Source: CAZHHH01 sp052400685
GTDB taxonomy: Bacteria; Bacteroidota; Bacteroidia; Bacteroidales; Marinilabiliaceae
NCBI GenBank assembly: GCA_052400685.1
Contig: JBQTGJ010000019.1
Length of the DNA stretch: 64,000 nt
Direction: 5' to 3' (one strand)
The notes below the pieces were generated by a model. That model did not search any database and was not told the origin of the DNA. It saw nothing but the letters and a program-made list of their open reading frames with translations. Positions 37,001 to 45,747 of this stretch are shown here, in pieces; within the stretch, counting starts at the first letter, position 1, and each line of letters starts with the position of its first letter. The translations under genes and the position numbers were made by a program.

Positions 37001-37263
37001 ACTATCAGGCTTCTTCACTTACTGCTCAGGATGGAAGGTATATTAGACTGAAAAATTTGACTCTAGGATATTCACTCCCTTCAGATAAGATGTTTAAAAC
37101 AAAATATATTTCAGGTTTCCGCATTTATTTAACAGGAACTGATTTGTGGGAATCAACTAAGATTAAGGATGGTTGGGATCCTGAAGCAAAAAGAAATGCT
37201 GCAGGAACGCAGAGGTATCCTTTTACACGAAGCTATACTGTAGGAATTAATCTAACATTTTAA
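34039..37263 (+). CDS. SusC/RagA-type TonB-dependent outer-membrane transporter
   Basis: A 1074-residue barrel that imports glycan fragments across the outer membrane with its SusD partner. A rather long N-terminal segment leads into a hydrophobic signal (about residues 24-42), then a carboxypeptidase-like domain (from about 56: LINGKVVDEFGAAMPGVAIVV), the TonB-box-like DDVVVVGYGVQKKATLTGAV (about 135), a plug with LKLRGSSSVNSMEPLIIVDG and IESMNFLKDGAAAIYGSRAA, and a barrel ending in TVGINLTF. First gene of the PUL; susD follows after 11 bases. Notably AT-rich compared with the left half of the window. Confidence 0.96.
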   Translation: MKNYDEYSGYYPAEFWSVSQKLTRILLIALLFLFIEHFAKADFVISYDQTQQQEQALINGKVVDEFGAAMPGVAIVVKGTSTGTITDINGNYSININKGEILVFSFIGMKTQEFVVGDQSVINVSLLSDVVGLDDVVVVGYGVQKKATLTGAVTAINSETLQEKGSLSSPLQALQGQVPGVMVSRASSAPGDESWDLKLRGSSSVNSMEPLIIVDGVAYNSVNDLRLLNSNDIESMNFLKDGAAAIYGSRAAGGVVLITTKKGKSGDVKFEYSGTMAFKKVGLMPDLMNTNQWADGVMTALENDDNTSNVWYTFAQLAKSYKGKYIDLSESANPFGNSAFTDVSDFVFCEDDWLGSLFGDSYSTENNLSISGGTERSSYRVSMSYLYDGSNLQYGNNNNKRYTFRVNNSYSFTDKATLESVISYNRQEQVAPTFIGSMLTTSMPMPGLPLKSLNGKPYAWGTWGSPVAKAEEGGDNKLSVSAINISETFKYDVTNWLDANVNVGYNTSSASRHVTQNSISFYNYTGTDEVLTSPTQANSYYKQTNAQTDFYSLSGYLNFKKSLEDHAFKLMVGSQYEFKQYTYFGVKVLDTQEGLEIVNGSGEISLSGDEEKYQNANTSFFGRLNYDYKSKYLLEFNSRYDGSSKFLPENRWDLFYGASLGWRISEENFLKDVSWLDQLKFRISYAEMGNQSGISNYDGVQLYNISSSNGAYVGDSKLSYLKTSGVLASTSRSWERIKNYNIGFDFSVLNQKLSGSVDAFLKKNDNMLVSITFPSVLGDSAPKANSGEFKNWGYEGSFTWRDKIGAVSYHVGGVLSFARNELVDYGGTSVISSGYTSTQQGYSLNSIFGLRYGGKIQNLEMLDAYIAKYYENNGIEMPSNLRVGDNMYCDLNKDGVLDEQDYEYLGSDTPEISYSFNAGVSYKGFDLDLLFQGAANRFVYRDIDNWTVPFRANYTNTTTQSIGRTWNENNPNAYYAPYTNDSNLNNYNYQASSLTAQDGRYIRLKNLTLGYSLPSDKMFKTKYISGFRIYLTGTDLWESTKIKDGWDPEAKRNAAGTQRYPFTRSYTVGINLTF

Positions 37264-37274
37264 AACGAACTGTC

Positions 37275-38996
37275 ATGAAGAAATATATAATTCGATTATC
37301 ATATATATGTTTGCTCATTGGGCTTATGACATCATGTATGGATTTAGACCCATTGGATTCTATGGGAGACAATATTACCTGGTCATCAGCTGACAATTTT
37401 CAGTTGTTTGCAAATCAGTTTTATGCATATACCAGAGATTTTAAAAAATCAGATGACTATAACGCGTATAATGGATTTTCTGATGGCCCTCATAGTGATT
37501 TTAGATCAGATTTAATTGCTACATCTTCTATAAATACTTATAGTCAGGGAACAAATGTAATTCCTACGGAGGATAAAAATTATAGTGAAACTTATAAAAG
37601 AATATACTATACAAATTTACTGCTTGAAAAAGCTAAAAGTTATAGCGATGAAACTGAAATAGCTGTACCTATTGCGGAGGCTAAGTTTTTTAGAGCTTAT
37701 TTACATTTTGAGTTAGTTCAGTTATATGGAGATGTTATTCTTTTAACAAAACCATTAGATATTGATTCTTATGAATTAAATGGTGAGCGAGATGATAGAA
37801 GGGTTGTGATTGACCAAATTATTGCTGACCTTAAGGATGCAGCCTTATCTTTACCAGCTACGGCTTCCGAAGATGGACGTTTAACACAAGCTGCAGCCTA
37901 CGCATTTTTATCACGAGTTGCTCTTTATGAAGGAACCTGGCAGAAATTTCATAACAATAATACATCACGTAGTTCTGAATTATTAACTATTGCAAGAGAT
38001 GCTGCTTTGAATGTAATGGATGGAACTTATGAGTTGTTTTATGATGAAACTTTAGGAGTTGAGAGTTACCGTTACATGTTTATTTTAGAAGATGCTGCGC
38101 AATGTAATCCTGCCGGTTTAACAACCTCTGATAATAAAGAGTACATTTTAGCGCATAGGCATTATAATGGTGATAAATTAGGTGTTAATATTTCTCATGC
38201 TGCCTTAGGTAATGTGATTTATCCCACAAGTAAATTAGCAAATATGTATCTATGCTCTGATGGTCTACCTGTTGAAGTCTCTGATTTGTTTGGAGGATAT
38301 TCAACCACTACAACCGAGTTTCAAAATAGAGATAATCGTATGAGTACCTCTCTTATTAAACATGGGGCAAATTATTGGAATAATGATGGAGCTTGGAGAA
38401 CCAGTTGGACAGACGATGATTTAGAAAGTTGTTTAACAATGGATGTCCGTTCAAATGGCGGTTATCAAAATCAAAAATGGGCAACGGAGCGGCAAGTGGC
38501 AGATGAGTATGAAACTTATGATTATCCTGTTATTCGTTATGCTGAAGTATTATTAAATTATGCCGAGGCTGAATTTGAGTTAAATGGAGCTATTACCGAT
38601 GAGCAGTTAGATGCTTCTCTAAATTTGGTTCGACAACGAGTTAATCCTGATATGCCTAAACTAAGTAATTCTTTTGTTGCGACCTATGGTTTAGATATGC
38701 AGGAAGAAATCAGAAGAGAAAGAACTATTGAGCTTTATTTAGAGGGGTTTAGAATTGATGACTTGAAGCGTTGGGCTATAGCTGAAGATGAGATGCCAAA
38801 AAATCAATTAGGTGTTATGTTTACAGGAACCTGGTTTGAAACAAATTGGACTAAGCAAGCAAGAAGTATTAATAGTGATGGAAGAATAATTTTATATGAT
38901 AACAGAACTTGGGCTGATAAAAATTATCTATATCCTTTACCTTCTGATGAAGTGCAGCTAAATCCAAATCTTGGACAGAATCCTGGTTGGGAGTGA
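37275..38996 (+). CDS. SusD/RagB-type surface glycan-binding lipoprotein
   Basis: A 573-residue surface lipoprotein that forms the lid over the SusC barrel and binds glycan. The lipobox GLMTSCMD places Cys at about residue 21. Family blocks include YTNLLLEKA, IAEAKFFRAYLHFELVQLYG, ERDDRRVVIDQIIADLKDAA, PVIRYAEVLLNYAEAEFEL and RRERTIELYLEGFRIDDLKRW, with C-terminal YPLPSDEVQLNPNLGQNPGW. All of the helical TPR-like core is present. Directly downstream of susC, so co-transcribed and co-assembled. Confidence 0.96.
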   Translation: MKKYIIRLSYICLLIGLMTSCMDLDPLDSMGDNITWSSADNFQLFANQFYAYTRDFKKSDDYNAYNGFSDGPHSDFRSDLIATSSINTYSQGTNVIPTEDKNYSETYKRIYYTNLLLEKAKSYSDETEIAVPIAEAKFFRAYLHFELVQLYGDVILLTKPLDIDSYELNGERDDRRVVIDQIIADLKDAALSLPATASEDGRLTQAAAYAFLSRVALYEGTWQKFHNNNTSRSSELLTIARDAALNVMDGTYELFYDETLGVESYRYMFILEDAAQCNPAGLTTSDNKEYILAHRHYNGDKLGVNISHAALGNVIYPTSKLANMYLCSDGLPVEVSDLFGGYSTTTTEFQNRDNRMSTSLIKHGANYWNNDGAWRTSWTDDDLESCLTMDVRSNGGYQNQKWATERQVADEYETYDYPVIRYAEVLLNYAEAEFELNGAITDEQLDASLNLVRQRVNPDMPKLSNSFVATYGLDMQEEIRRERTIELYLEGFRIDDLKRWAIAEDEMPKNQLGVMFTGTWFETNWTKQARSINSDGRIILYDNRTWADKNYLYPLPSDEVQLNPNLGQNPGWE

Positions 38997-39029
38997 GCGT
39001 ATTAGTTATTAACTGAAAAATTGAGAAAA

Positions 39030-40562
39030 ATGAAAAATATTTTTAAATATATATTTGGTTTTACATTAGTCGTTTCTGCTGTTGTGCCTCTATCGTGCGA
39101 TGAGGAGAGCTTATCAACAGCAGAACCAGCCATCTATGCAACTTCATTAGAGTTAAATATTCCAGATAGTAAACTGGTATATATTTATCAGGATGAAACA
39201 GAAAGTAGTGTTTATCCTATGATTAAGGGAGAAATACTTAATCTGACATATTCTATGGCGCCCGATAATGTTACTTATTCTGATGTAGAATGGAGTTCTT
39301 CCGATGCAACTGTGGCTACTGTGGATGCAGATGGGGTAGTGACGGCACTTAGCGCAGGTACATCCGTTATTACAGTTTCACCTTCTGTATTTTATTCGGG
39401 AAGTGGTATTTATGGGACTATTAAAATTGTCGTTTCAGATGTGGCTGTTGCTGCTGAATCAATTACTTTGACAAGTAGTGCAGAATCATGTTATGAAGGT
39501 GAAACATTAACTATAACTCCAACTATTAACCCTTCAAATACGACATATAAAACAGTGAAATTCACAAGTTCTGATGAGAGTGTTGCCATGGTAGATCTAA
39601 ATGGTGTTGTGACAGGTGTTTCAGGTGATCCTGATCCGGGAACAACAGTCACCGTTACAGCAACTGCATTAGATGAAGGTAGTGCTGTTTCTGCATCAAT
39701 AGATGTGCAGATTATTAGAATTGTTGAGCCACAGTCGGTGATATTGGATCAAACTTACAATAGTGATAATTATGAATGGGCAATTGGTGATAAAACGTAT
39801 TCTATAGCTTATGATTTAGAACCTGCAAATGCAACTAAATCATTAGTAGAATGGACTTCAAGCGATGAAAGTATTGCAACTGTGTCTAAAGGTGTGGTTA
39901 CATTTAATCAAGAAGGAGTATTTGGTGAGGTCACTATTAACGCAACGTGCCCAGAGACAGGAAGCTCTAGTTCGGTAACTATTTTATTAGCCGAAGGTCT
40001 GGTAAGAGAACTGTTTCATTATGAGAATAATATTACTTGGAACATAACATCTAGTCAGCAATTACAAGGTGCAAGTTTTAAATGGAATTATGGAAAGTTA
40101 GATGTATACACTTATGGTACATCTAAACAGCGAGCAGACTTTTCTAAACAAGATTCATATGTTTGGTTACATGCCGGTAACTACCCCATTGTTGCAATTA
40201 AAATGGATGATGTTATGGATTATGCTGAAGTAACAGGTCGAAATATTAATGTGGATAGTAATACCGATGATGGTTCTTATAAAGGAAGTCTTGGTGGTGG
40301 AAACAACAAGTGGTTTTCTCGTTATAAGTGTAACGATGGTAGTTATGTTTTTATTTACGATTTAAGCCAACAGGAATTCTCAACAGGCGGATTATTACCA
40401 ACGGATGCATCCGTACAATTTAAAACTTTCCAATGGAAATATGCTGATATGGTAGTAACGCCAATTCAACAGATATCTTACTCTGTATATTGGGTTCAAA
40501 CATTTAAGAGTATAAGTAGCCTTGAGGATTATCTAACAAGCCAAGGTGTAATTTGGGAGTAA
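39030..40562 (+). CDS. Ig-like (BIG_2) surface lipoprotein, SusE/SGBP position
   Basis: About 510 residues. A lipoprotein signal (VVPLSCDEE) is followed by three bacterial Ig-like domains of the BIG_2 type, recognisable by WSSSDATVATVDADGVVTAL, TSSDESVAMVDLNGVVTG and TSSDESIATVSKGVVTF. The last 170 residues (from about 335) form a different domain with many aromatic residues (VYTYGTSKQRADF, NNKWFSRYKC), which may bind the glycan. Position after susCD and this layout match surface glycan-binding proteins. Start at ATG 39030; an in-frame TTG lies three codons earlier. Two foldback repeats follow it. Confidence 0.85.
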   Translation: MKNIFKYIFGFTLVVSAVVPLSCDEESLSTAEPAIYATSLELNIPDSKLVYIYQDETESSVYPMIKGEILNLTYSMAPDNVTYSDVEWSSSDATVATVDADGVVTALSAGTSVITVSPSVFYSGSGIYGTIKIVVSDVAVAAESITLTSSAESCYEGETLTITPTINPSNTTYKTVKFTSSDESVAMVDLNGVVTGVSGDPDPGTTVTVTATALDEGSAVSASIDVQIIRIVEPQSVILDQTYNSDNYEWAIGDKTYSIAYDLEPANATKSLVEWTSSDESIATVSKGVVTFNQEGVFGEVTINATCPETGSSSSVTILLAEGLVRELFHYENNITWNITSSQQLQGASFKWNYGKLDVYTYGTSKQRADFSKQDSYVWLHAGNYPIVAIKMDDVMDYAEVTGRNINVDSNTDDGSYKGSLGGGNNKWFSRYKCNDGSYVFIYDLSQQEFSTGGLLPTDASVQFKTFQWKYADMVVTPIQQISYSVYWVQTFKSISSLEDYLTSQGVIWE

Positions 40563-40575
40563 GAATATAACTAAT

Positions 40576-40715
40576 GTTTACCCGAAAACGCTTGTGGCAG
40601 ATAAGAAAGCTTCATTTTTGAGGCATGCGAAGCTAGAAATATGTGAATTCCATAATGTGAATGACCATTTTTATAGCGAGCGTAACGGAAAAATATGAGT
40701 TTTTTTTGCTGACGC
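40576..40715 (+). repeat. foldback repeat, copy D (second subtype)
   Basis: Begins GTTTACCCGAAAACGCTTGT and shares GTGGCAGATAAG with copy H at 63.5 kb, showing a second subtype. The core AGGCATGCGAAGCTAGAAAT and TTTTTATAGCGAGCGTAACG follows the family pattern. Its last base directly meets the TAAATA that copy E used as target. Confidence 0.65.
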
Positions 40716-40721
40716 TAAATA

Positions 40722-40863
40722 GAGTCTGTCCGTAAACTAAGTGTTTGAAATAAAAAGCTCAAATTCATGGCTTGCGAAGTCATAAAAATCAAGGAGTTTA
40801 CTTTTCGTAAATGACTGTTTTTATGACAAGCGTAACGCAGAAATTGACTTTATAGACAAACAC
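40722..40863 (+). repeat. foldback repeat, copy E
   Basis: A 142-bp copy flanked by perfect TAAATA duplications (40716-40721 and 40864-40869). Ends are GAGTCTGTCCGTAAACT and ATAGACAAACAC. An inner stem AGTCATAAAAA/TTTTTATGAC encloses a smaller GTTTAC/GTAAAT hairpin. It differs from copy F at only about eight positions. Confidence 0.9.
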
Positions 40864-40942
40864 TAAATAGTATTAGGTTGTACTGGTTAATTTAAATAGT
40901 TAATCAGTGCAACTCAATTAATAAATATTAAAGAATTTTATT

Positions 40943-42304
40943 ATGAAGTTGCAAAATGTATTTAAATCAGTTTCTATAACTACAGTCCTATTATTAGGAA
41001 TAGTAGGGTGCATGGAAAATAAAATTGGTACAGTTGACCTTGATTTAGATGAAGGGAATGATGAAGAAGTGACTTATACATATGAACATCCTTGTGCATT
41101 ATATAATGAAGATGATTTTACTCGTGTTAAGGCATCCATAGCAACAGGTGTTGGTGATGTATATACTGAGTTTAATAATTTAGAAGCATCGCCTTATGCT
41201 CAATTAGCTTATAATCCAACACCTCAAACTCAAATTGTAAGAGGTGATTATACTGGAACAGATTATACCTCTGAGAATTATGTTTATGCAATGAAGGATG
41301 CGGCAGCAGCTTATCAGCAGGCTCTTTTATGGAAGTTAACCGATAATGATGAATATGCGGCCAATGCAATAGATATTTTAAATCAGTGGGCAGCTACATG
41401 TGACGAGATAACATCGAATGATGCTAACCATTATTTAGCAGCAGGAGCTCAAGGGTATACTTTTGCTAATGCGGGTGAGTTACTCCGTGATTATGATGGA
41501 TGGTCTGATGATGATTTTTCATTATTTAAAACATGGATGGTTGATGTTTTTGCCGCTAAAAATTACAAATTTCTTACTGAGCATTCAAATGCCAGCGACA
41601 CGCATTATTGGGCTAATTGGGATTTGGTAAATATGTCTTCTTATTTGGCAATAGGTATCTTAACTGAGAATGACGAAATGGTCACTTTTGTAAAGAATTA
41701 TTTTTATAAAGGAGTAGGAAATGGATGCCTTGAACAGCTAATTATAGATACTCATGATGATCCTTTAAATTCAGGACAAACTATAGCTCAATGTCAAGAA
41801 TCAGGCAGAGATCAAGGACATGCCACAATGGTTTCTGCTGTTTCTGCTAATCTTTGCCAGATGGCTTATACGCTATATTTAAATAATACAGATGTGCCTG
41901 AATTAGATTTTTTTGCCGCAAACGATAATGTCATTTTAAAAATGTGTGAATATACCGCTTTATTTAATTACAGAAATGGAAGCGATAATGCGAATAGTGA
42001 AGGTTCATATATCGTTTCTGTAACGGCAATGCCATTTACTTCATATACGGCTTTCGTTGGGGAAAGTCAGGAGTATGTTCAGACTCAGGTTTCAGAAGAT
42101 GGAAGAGGGACGGCCCGACCAGGATGGGAAATTATATATAATCATTATGCAAAGGTTAAAGGTTTGAGTTCTGGATTTCAATATACTCAAATGTTTGCCG
42201 AAAAATTAAGACCTGAAGGTGGTTCTGGAGACGCTCGTTATGGGTCTAATAGTGGTGCTTTTGACCAATTAGGTTGGGGAACTTTAATGATGTATAGGGA
42301 CTAG
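40943..42304 (+). CDS. alginate-lyase-fold polysaccharide lyase, PL38-like
   Basis: A 453-residue lipoprotein (lipobox LLLGIVGCME) with an alpha/alpha-toroid of the Alginate_lyase (PF05426) type. Landmarks are YVYAMKDAAAAYQQALLWKL, HYWANWDLVNM (His221, Asn225) and ESGRDQGHATMVSA (Arg289, His293), which in family members line the active site for beta-elimination next to a uronic acid. Characterised PL38 enzymes act on glucuronan or alginate, so a glucuronic- or mannuronic-acid backbone is the likely target. Unsaturated products would go to the GH88 two genes downstream. I am sure of the fold and less sure of the numbered family. Confidence 0.75.
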   Translation: MKLQNVFKSVSITTVLLLGIVGCMENKIGTVDLDLDEGNDEEVTYTYEHPCALYNEDDFTRVKASIATGVGDVYTEFNNLEASPYAQLAYNPTPQTQIVRGDYTGTDYTSENYVYAMKDAAAAYQQALLWKLTDNDEYAANAIDILNQWAATCDEITSNDANHYLAAGAQGYTFANAGELLRDYDGWSDDDFSLFKTWMVDVFAAKNYKFLTEHSNASDTHYWANWDLVNMSSYLAIGILTENDEMVTFVKNYFYKGVGNGCLEQLIIDTHDDPLNSGQTIAQCQESGRDQGHATMVSAVSANLCQMAYTLYLNNTDVPELDFFAANDNVILKMCEYTALFNYRNGSDNANSEGSYIVSVTAMPFTSYTAFVGESQEYVQTQVSEDGRGTARPGWEIIYNHYAKVKGLSSGFQYTQMFAEKLRPEGGSGDARYGSNSGAFDQLGWGTLMMYRD

Positions 42305-42328
42305 TTTTATTTTGTGAATTATAGCAGT

Positions 42329-44227
42329 ATGTGTGAATTTAGAAAAAGGATTTTAGTCTTATTTGTTTTTATTTTTAGCGTTTTTGCAATTATAAAAGCA
42401 GAAATTAGAAAGACAATAATATCTCCTGATGAGAAATATGTATTAACATTTATTATTGAGAAGAATGCAAAACTAGAAACTTGTATTTCATATTTTTTGA
42501 TGTACGAAGGTAAAGTTGTTGTCGAAAAGTCAGAACTCGACATCGTGCTGGATAATCATATCTCTGAGTTGGCTATGGCTATCAAACCAGATGATAATTA
42601 TCACTTTATTAATGATATGGATTTTATATCCCAAAAGGATACAAGCGTAAATACGACATGGTACAATGCTTTTGGTGAGAGGAGTATAGTAAAAGATGAA
42701 TACAATCAAAGCTCTTTTTTATTCGAGAAAAGGAGCAAAAAAGGATATCAAATGCAAATTGATATTCGAATGTATAATACAGGAGCAGCTATTCGTTATT
42801 ACTTTCCAACGAATCCGAAAGGTTTGTATTATAAGATAGTAGAAGAGAATACGGAGTTTGTCTTTCCTGAGGGAACAAAAGCATGGTACGCACGTTGGGC
42901 ACAGGCGCCATATGAATTATTACCGCTCAGGGGCTGGATTGATCAATCAGAAAGACCTTTAACTTGTGTATTGCCCAATGGTCTGTATGTTTCTTTGGCA
43001 GAAGCAGCAATGGTTGATTATTCCAGAACAAAATTTCAAATTAAGAAAAATTCTCCGGGGACTATTGTTACAGTTATCGATAGTAATGTAGATGCAATTA
43101 CTGATTTTACAACGCCATGGCGGGTTATTATGACTGCTGGTACACCTGGTCAGTTATTAGAAAATAATGATATTTTACTAAATCTTAATGAGCCGTGCAA
43201 AATATCAAATACTGATTGGATTAAACCAGGTAAAATTATGCGTGAGATTACCCAGACCAATCAAAACTCAAAGGCTCAAATTGATTTTTCGTCCAAAAAT
43301 GGTGTTGATTATTTGCTCTATGACTGGAAATGGTACGGCCCTGCTTTTGATTTTAATTCCGATGCTTCAACTGTTGATATAGATTTAGATTTGCATCATT
43401 GGATCGAATATGGAAAAGAAAAAGGTGTTGGTGTATGGGTGTATGTCAATCAGCAAGCATTATTGAGTCAAATGCGTGAGATTTTTCCGCTTTATAAGAA
43501 GTGGGGAATCAAAGGCGTTAAGTTTGGATTTGTTCAGGTTGGTTCATATCGTTGGACAACGTGGCTGCACGAAGCAATTAAGTTGGCTGCCCAAAATGAA
43601 TTAATGGTGAATATACATGATGAATTCAGAACGACCGGTGAAACAAGAACCTGGCCTAATATCGTGTCTGTTGAAGGTATTAGAGGAAATGAGGAGTTCC
43701 CGGATGCTACACACAACTGTATCTTGCCATTTACTCGTTTTGTAGGTGGGGTTGGCGATTATACCATTTGTTATATGGACAAAAGAATTAAAACAACTCA
43801 TGCACATCAGTTGGCATTAGGCGTTATTTATTTTAGTCCGTTACAAACTATTTATTGGTACGATAAGCCTGAATATCTTATAGATGTTCCTGAAACTGAA
43901 TTTTTCAAAACATTACCTACTGTTTGGGATGATACAAAGGTTTTATCGGGAGAGATAGGCGAACATGTTATAATTGCCCGACGAAAAGATGACGATTGGT
44001 ATATCGGTGCTATAACAAATGTGCACGGTCGTGAGTTAGAAATAAATTTTGATTTTTTACCTCGTAGTGAAAAGTATGAAGCTTGTATTTATGAAGATGA
44101 TGCCAATATTGGAAGTAAAACAGGAGTCATGATGAGGAAAAAAGTAATTACCTCAAAAACCAATTTGAAATTTACATTGATCGACTCTGGAGGCGTTGCT
44201 ATCAAATTGGTAAGAAAAAGTAAGTGA
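42329..44227 (+). CDS. GH97-family glycoside hydrolase with unusual catalytic positions
   Basis: About 632 residues with signal peptide (ends near KA at residue 24). It has the GH97 N-terminal sandwich (ISPDEKYVLTF), barrel and C-terminal beta domain (VWDDTKVLSGEIGEHVIIAR). The SusB base motif HHET is replaced here by NQQA (374-377). At the strand that carries the nucleophile Asp in retaining GH97 the sequence is KFGFVQVGS with Gln403. Conserved acids remain in NIHDEFRTTG (Asp431, Glu432) and RGNEEFPDA. It thus fits neither studied mechanism cleanly and belongs to another GH97 subgroup. Alpha-glycosidase action on PUL oligosaccharides is inferred. Start at ATG 42329 rather than the upstream GTG. 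Confidence 0.88.
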   Translation: MCEFRKRILVLFVFIFSVFAIIKAEIRKTIISPDEKYVLTFIIEKNAKLETCISYFLMYEGKVVVEKSELDIVLDNHISELAMAIKPDDNYHFINDMDFISQKDTSVNTTWYNAFGERSIVKDEYNQSSFLFEKRSKKGYQMQIDIRMYNTGAAIRYYFPTNPKGLYYKIVEENTEFVFPEGTKAWYARWAQAPYELLPLRGWIDQSERPLTCVLPNGLYVSLAEAAMVDYSRTKFQIKKNSPGTIVTVIDSNVDAITDFTTPWRVIMTAGTPGQLLENNDILLNLNEPCKISNTDWIKPGKIMREITQTNQNSKAQIDFSSKNGVDYLLYDWKWYGPAFDFNSDASTVDIDLDLHHWIEYGKEKGVGVWVYVNQQALLSQMREIFPLYKKWGIKGVKFGFVQVGSYRWTTWLHEAIKLAAQNELMVNIHDEFRTTGETRTWPNIVSVEGIRGNEEFPDATHNCILPFTRFVGGVGDYTICYMDKRIKTTHAHQLALGVIYFSPLQTIYWYDKPEYLIDVPETEFFKTLPTVWDDTKVLSGEIGEHVIIARRKDDDWYIGAITNVHGRELEINFDFLPRSEKYEACIYEDDANIGSKTGVMMRKKVITSKTNLKFTLIDSGGVAIKLVRKSK

Positions 44228-44341
44228 GATTTGAGCTTTTGAATTTAATATATCGAGAAGTTTATTCTGCTATATGAATTTAGCACAGGAAAGTATTTGT
44301 GTTCTTCATCGAGTTTGTGTAAACCAGCATCGTAAAAATAA

Positions 44342-45556
44342 ATGTTCATGAAGAGAAATTTGTTGATTCAATTTTTAGGTATAGGTGGAATATTGGGATT
44401 ACTTGTTTCCTGTGTTACAAAAAAGGATAATGAGGAATTTAATGTGAATAATATGATAGAGTATTGTGTTGATAAAACTAGATCTACCATGCTTACATTA
44501 GATGACGCTGATAGTTTACCTCGTAATATATATTTATACCAAAAAAACTGGAATAAGGTTGGTATTCATGATTGGACGAGTGGCTTTTGGCCCGGAATAC
44601 TTTGGTACGCTTATGAAGTTTCCGGTGATACTTCGATTTTAACGCAGGCAAAAAGATTTACAAATCCGCTTCAGGATATTTTAGATGTGCCAGTGGATAA
44701 TCATGATCTTGGGTTTATGTTATTTTGTAGTATGGGTAATGGAGAGCGTTTAACTAAGAGTATTGAGTATAAAAAAACTTTATTAGTGGCAGCTGACTCT
44801 TTGGCAACGCTTTTTAATCCTAAGGTAGGAACCATATTATCATGGCCAGCAATGAGGGAAAAAATGAATTGGCCGCATAATACGATTATTGATAATATGA
44901 TTAATCTTGAACTCCTTTTTTGGGCCTCAAAAAACGGAGGCAGTCAATCGTTATACGATATAGCAGTAAGACATGCCGAGACATGTATGCACACATTAAT
45001 ACGGCCCGACTATACCACTTATCATGTTGCTGTTTTTGATACTATTGATGGCCATTTTATTAAAGGTGTTACGCATCAGGGATATTCAGATGATTCTCAA
45101 TGGGCTCGTGGACAAGGTTGGGCTATTTATGGTTACACGATGGTTTATAGAGAAACAAAGGATAAAAAATTCTTAGATACAGCCATTAATTTAGCTGATA
45201 AATTTATTCAAATGATGCCGCAAGATAAAGTGCCTTATTGGGATTTTAATGATCCATCTATTCCTAATGCACCAAAGGATGCTTCCGCAGCAGCTATCAT
45301 TGCCTCTGGATTGTTGGAAATGGCTTCTTATGTGAAAGATGAAAATAGCAAGATAAAGTATCAAGAGGTCGCACTCTGTTTATTAAAGGAACTTTCTTCT
45401 GACAAATATTTGAGTGGAAATAAAAACCAGGCATTTTTGCTTCATTCTACGGGACACTGGCCAAAGCGAACAGAAATTGACGCTTCCATAATATATGCTG
45501 ATTATTATTATTTCGAGGCATTGCTTCGGTATAAAAATTTAACTAGTCGTTTTTAG
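44342..45556 (+). CDS. GH88 unsaturated glucuronyl hydrolase
   Basis: A 404-residue lipoprotein (lipobox GLLVSCVT) that removes the 4,5-unsaturated uronic acid left by polysaccharide lyases, acting by hydration of the double bond. The alpha6/alpha6 barrel carries Asp122 in DNHDLGFMLF and Asp184 in TIIDNMINLELLFW, spaced as in the Bacillus enzyme (Asp88, Asp149). QGYSDDSQWARGQGWAIYG and KDASAAAIIASGLLEM are further GH88 blocks. Its presence confirms that lyases of this locus act on uronic-acid linkages. GH105 is the alternative but the DNHDLGF and RGQGWA motifs favour GH88. Confidence 0.9.
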   Translation: MFMKRNLLIQFLGIGGILGLLVSCVTKKDNEEFNVNNMIEYCVDKTRSTMLTLDDADSLPRNIYLYQKNWNKVGIHDWTSGFWPGILWYAYEVSGDTSILTQAKRFTNPLQDILDVPVDNHDLGFMLFCSMGNGERLTKSIEYKKTLLVAADSLATLFNPKVGTILSWPAMREKMNWPHNTIIDNMINLELLFWASKNGGSQSLYDIAVRHAETCMHTLIRPDYTTYHVAVFDTIDGHFIKGVTHQGYSDDSQWARGQGWAIYGYTMVYRETKDKKFLDTAINLADKFIQMMPQDKVPYWDFNDPSIPNAPKDASAAAIIASGLLEMASYVKDENSKIKYQEVALCLLKELSSDKYLSGNKNQAFLLHSTGHWPKRTEIDASIIYADYYYFEALLRYKNLTSRF

Positions 45557-45586
45557 TGTAATTAACACCTTTCCCTTATCTATTTA

Positions 45587-45728
45587 GAGTCTGTTCATAA
45601 ACTAAGTGTTTGAAATATAAAGTTCAAATTCAAGGCTTGCGAAGTCATAAAAATCAAGGCGTTTACTTTTCGTAAATGACTGTTTTTATGACAAGCGTAA
45701 CGCAGAAGTTGACTTTATAGACAAACAC
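45587..45728 (+). repeat. foldback repeat, copy F
   Basis: A 142-bp copy with perfect TATTTA target duplications (45581-45586 and 45729-45734), nearly identical to copy E. It has the same nested stems. It separates the GH88 gene from the T9SS protein. Confidence 0.9.
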
Positions 45729-45747
45729 TATTTAAAACCATAAGACT

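Noticed and set aside
39021..39029. Upstream TTG start for the Ig-like lipoprotein, and similar TTG/GTG extensions at 42314, 47172, 52842 and 56680
   Set aside because: In each case a downstream ATG gives a standard signal peptide or lipobox, and the extension adds non-signal residues or overlaps a terminator.
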